From: Clostridia bacterium
GTDB lineage: Bacteria > Bacillota > Clostridia > Oscillospirales > CAG-272
Assembly: GCA_017379815.1 (NCBI GenBank)
Contig: JAFNVK010000101.1
Span: forward strand, 1 to 5,150
DNA: 5,150 nucleotides
Reading direction: 5' to 3'
Position 1 is the first letter of the stretch, and each line of letters starts with the position of its first letter. A program made the translations under genes and the position numbers. Positions 4,891 through 5,150 of this stretch are shown piece after piece. Under the pieces are notes generated by a model. The model was given only the letters and a program-made list of their open reading frames with translations. It had not been told where the DNA came from and ran no database searches.

Positions 4891-5150
4891 GTGCCTTCAA
4901 GGGGAGTTTTCGCGCACCCGTACTGCAATACAGGCTCCGGTTTCTGCCTCTCCCGCTCGTGGACTTCTTCGAAGCCTCGCCCTACGGGGTGTTGGCGGAT
5001 AGTGGCGACTCCTCATCCACCGCTGCCGCGGTCCCCCTTCTCCCACAGGAGAAGGCATTGGTTTGTGCGCCGTTTTAACTTTGTGCGTAGCCGCATAAGC
5101 GAGTGGCACATTTTAGAAATTTGTTGCCGTTAGCGGAAATTTTGGTAGCC
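4891..5150. other. Non-coding intergenic stretch with repeat-like content
   Basis: No convincing gene is seen. The open frames here lack good ribosome sites and give low-complexity Arg/Pro/Ser-rich translations on both strands. The stretch holds the palindrome CTTCGAAG (4967-4974), a small CCC-TAC-GGG hairpin (4980-4988), the double hairpin at 5019-5055, and an A/T-richer right end (5057-5150) with small hairpins TGCG-TAGC-CGCA and CCG-TTAG-CGG. The right end may lead into a further gene or repeat outside the window. Confidence 0.6.
5019..5055. repeat. Double-hairpin dispersed-repeat-like element
   Basis: Two adjacent hairpins: ACCGC-TGCC-GCGGT (5019-5032) and CCTTCTCC-CACA-GGAGAAGG (5036-5055), preceded by CCTCATCC (5011-5018). 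The pattern CTCATCCACCG...CGGTCCCCCTTC...GAAGG closely resembles an abundant dispersed intergenic repeat of gut Firmicutes, possibly a small non-autonomous or REP-like element. The resemblance is from memory; the copy number in this genome is unknown. The element may begin as far left as about 4976. Confidence 0.6.

Noticed and set aside
4774..5056. CRISPR array
   Set aside because: The repeats are different inverted elements, not equal direct repeats separated by uniform unique spacers, and no cas genes are present.
4674..5078. A 134-codon + frame running from the ribbon-helix-helix gene into the repeats
   Set aside because: It overlaps a supported gene in another frame, crosses an inverted repeat and a terminator, and has no ribosome site; its translation reads as repeat-derived.
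4897..5109. A 70-codon - frame in the 3' intergenic stretch
   Set aside because: It has an Arg/Pro-rich low-complexity translation over hairpin repeats, with no promoter or ribosome site.

Overview
This window looks like chromosomal DNA from a GC-rich member of the Firmicutes, most likely a gut-type Clostridia lineage (Oscillospiraceae/Christensenellales-like). The evidence is a DnaD-domain protein followed by a DnaI/DnaC-type helicase loader, which is a Firmicutes primosome arrangement. Strong GGAGG-type ribosome binding sites, sigma-A promoters close to consensus, and a 3' intergenic stretch rich in small inverted repeats fit the same picture. Species cannot be read from the sequence.

Layout. 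(1) At 31-2102 (+) a two-gene primosome operon, DnaD-like then DnaI/DnaC-like, overlaps by 4 nt (ATGA) and ends at a clean intrinsic terminator (2125-2164). The DnaD frame is open to the left edge, so the operon may start outside the window. (2) At 2196-2651 (+) a small all-helical protein of unknown function has a strong Shine-Dalgarno site. Its stop codon sits in the loop of a long GC-rich hairpin (2632-2669), which also lies just past the 3' end of the convergent operon. (3) At 4322-2679 (-) a two-gene operon encodes an ACT-domain protein (UPF0237) and a PFL-like protein (UPF0210/DUF711), driven by a near-perfect TTGACA-17-TATACT promoter. (4) Divergently, an extended -10 promoter (TTGACT-17-TATAAT) drives a 73-aa ribbon-helix-helix protein at 4538-4759 (+) through a structured leader of about 84 nt. 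(5) At 4760-5150 there is no convincing gene. This stretch holds a 14-bp perfect inverted repeat, a C-tract/A-tract duplication, an intrinsic terminator, and a double-hairpin block resembling dispersed intergenic repeats of gut Firmicutes.

How the genes work together. The DnaD and DnaI products would act in loading the replicative helicase. The ACT and UPF0210 proteins are a conserved pair of unresolved function, probably a small-molecule sensor or regulator with its partner. The ribbon-helix-helix protein is a plausible autoregulator of the shared divergent promoter region, though nothing in the sequence proves it. The window is mostly ordinary core genome. No new defence or mobile system was found; the points most worth a second look are regulatory and structural.
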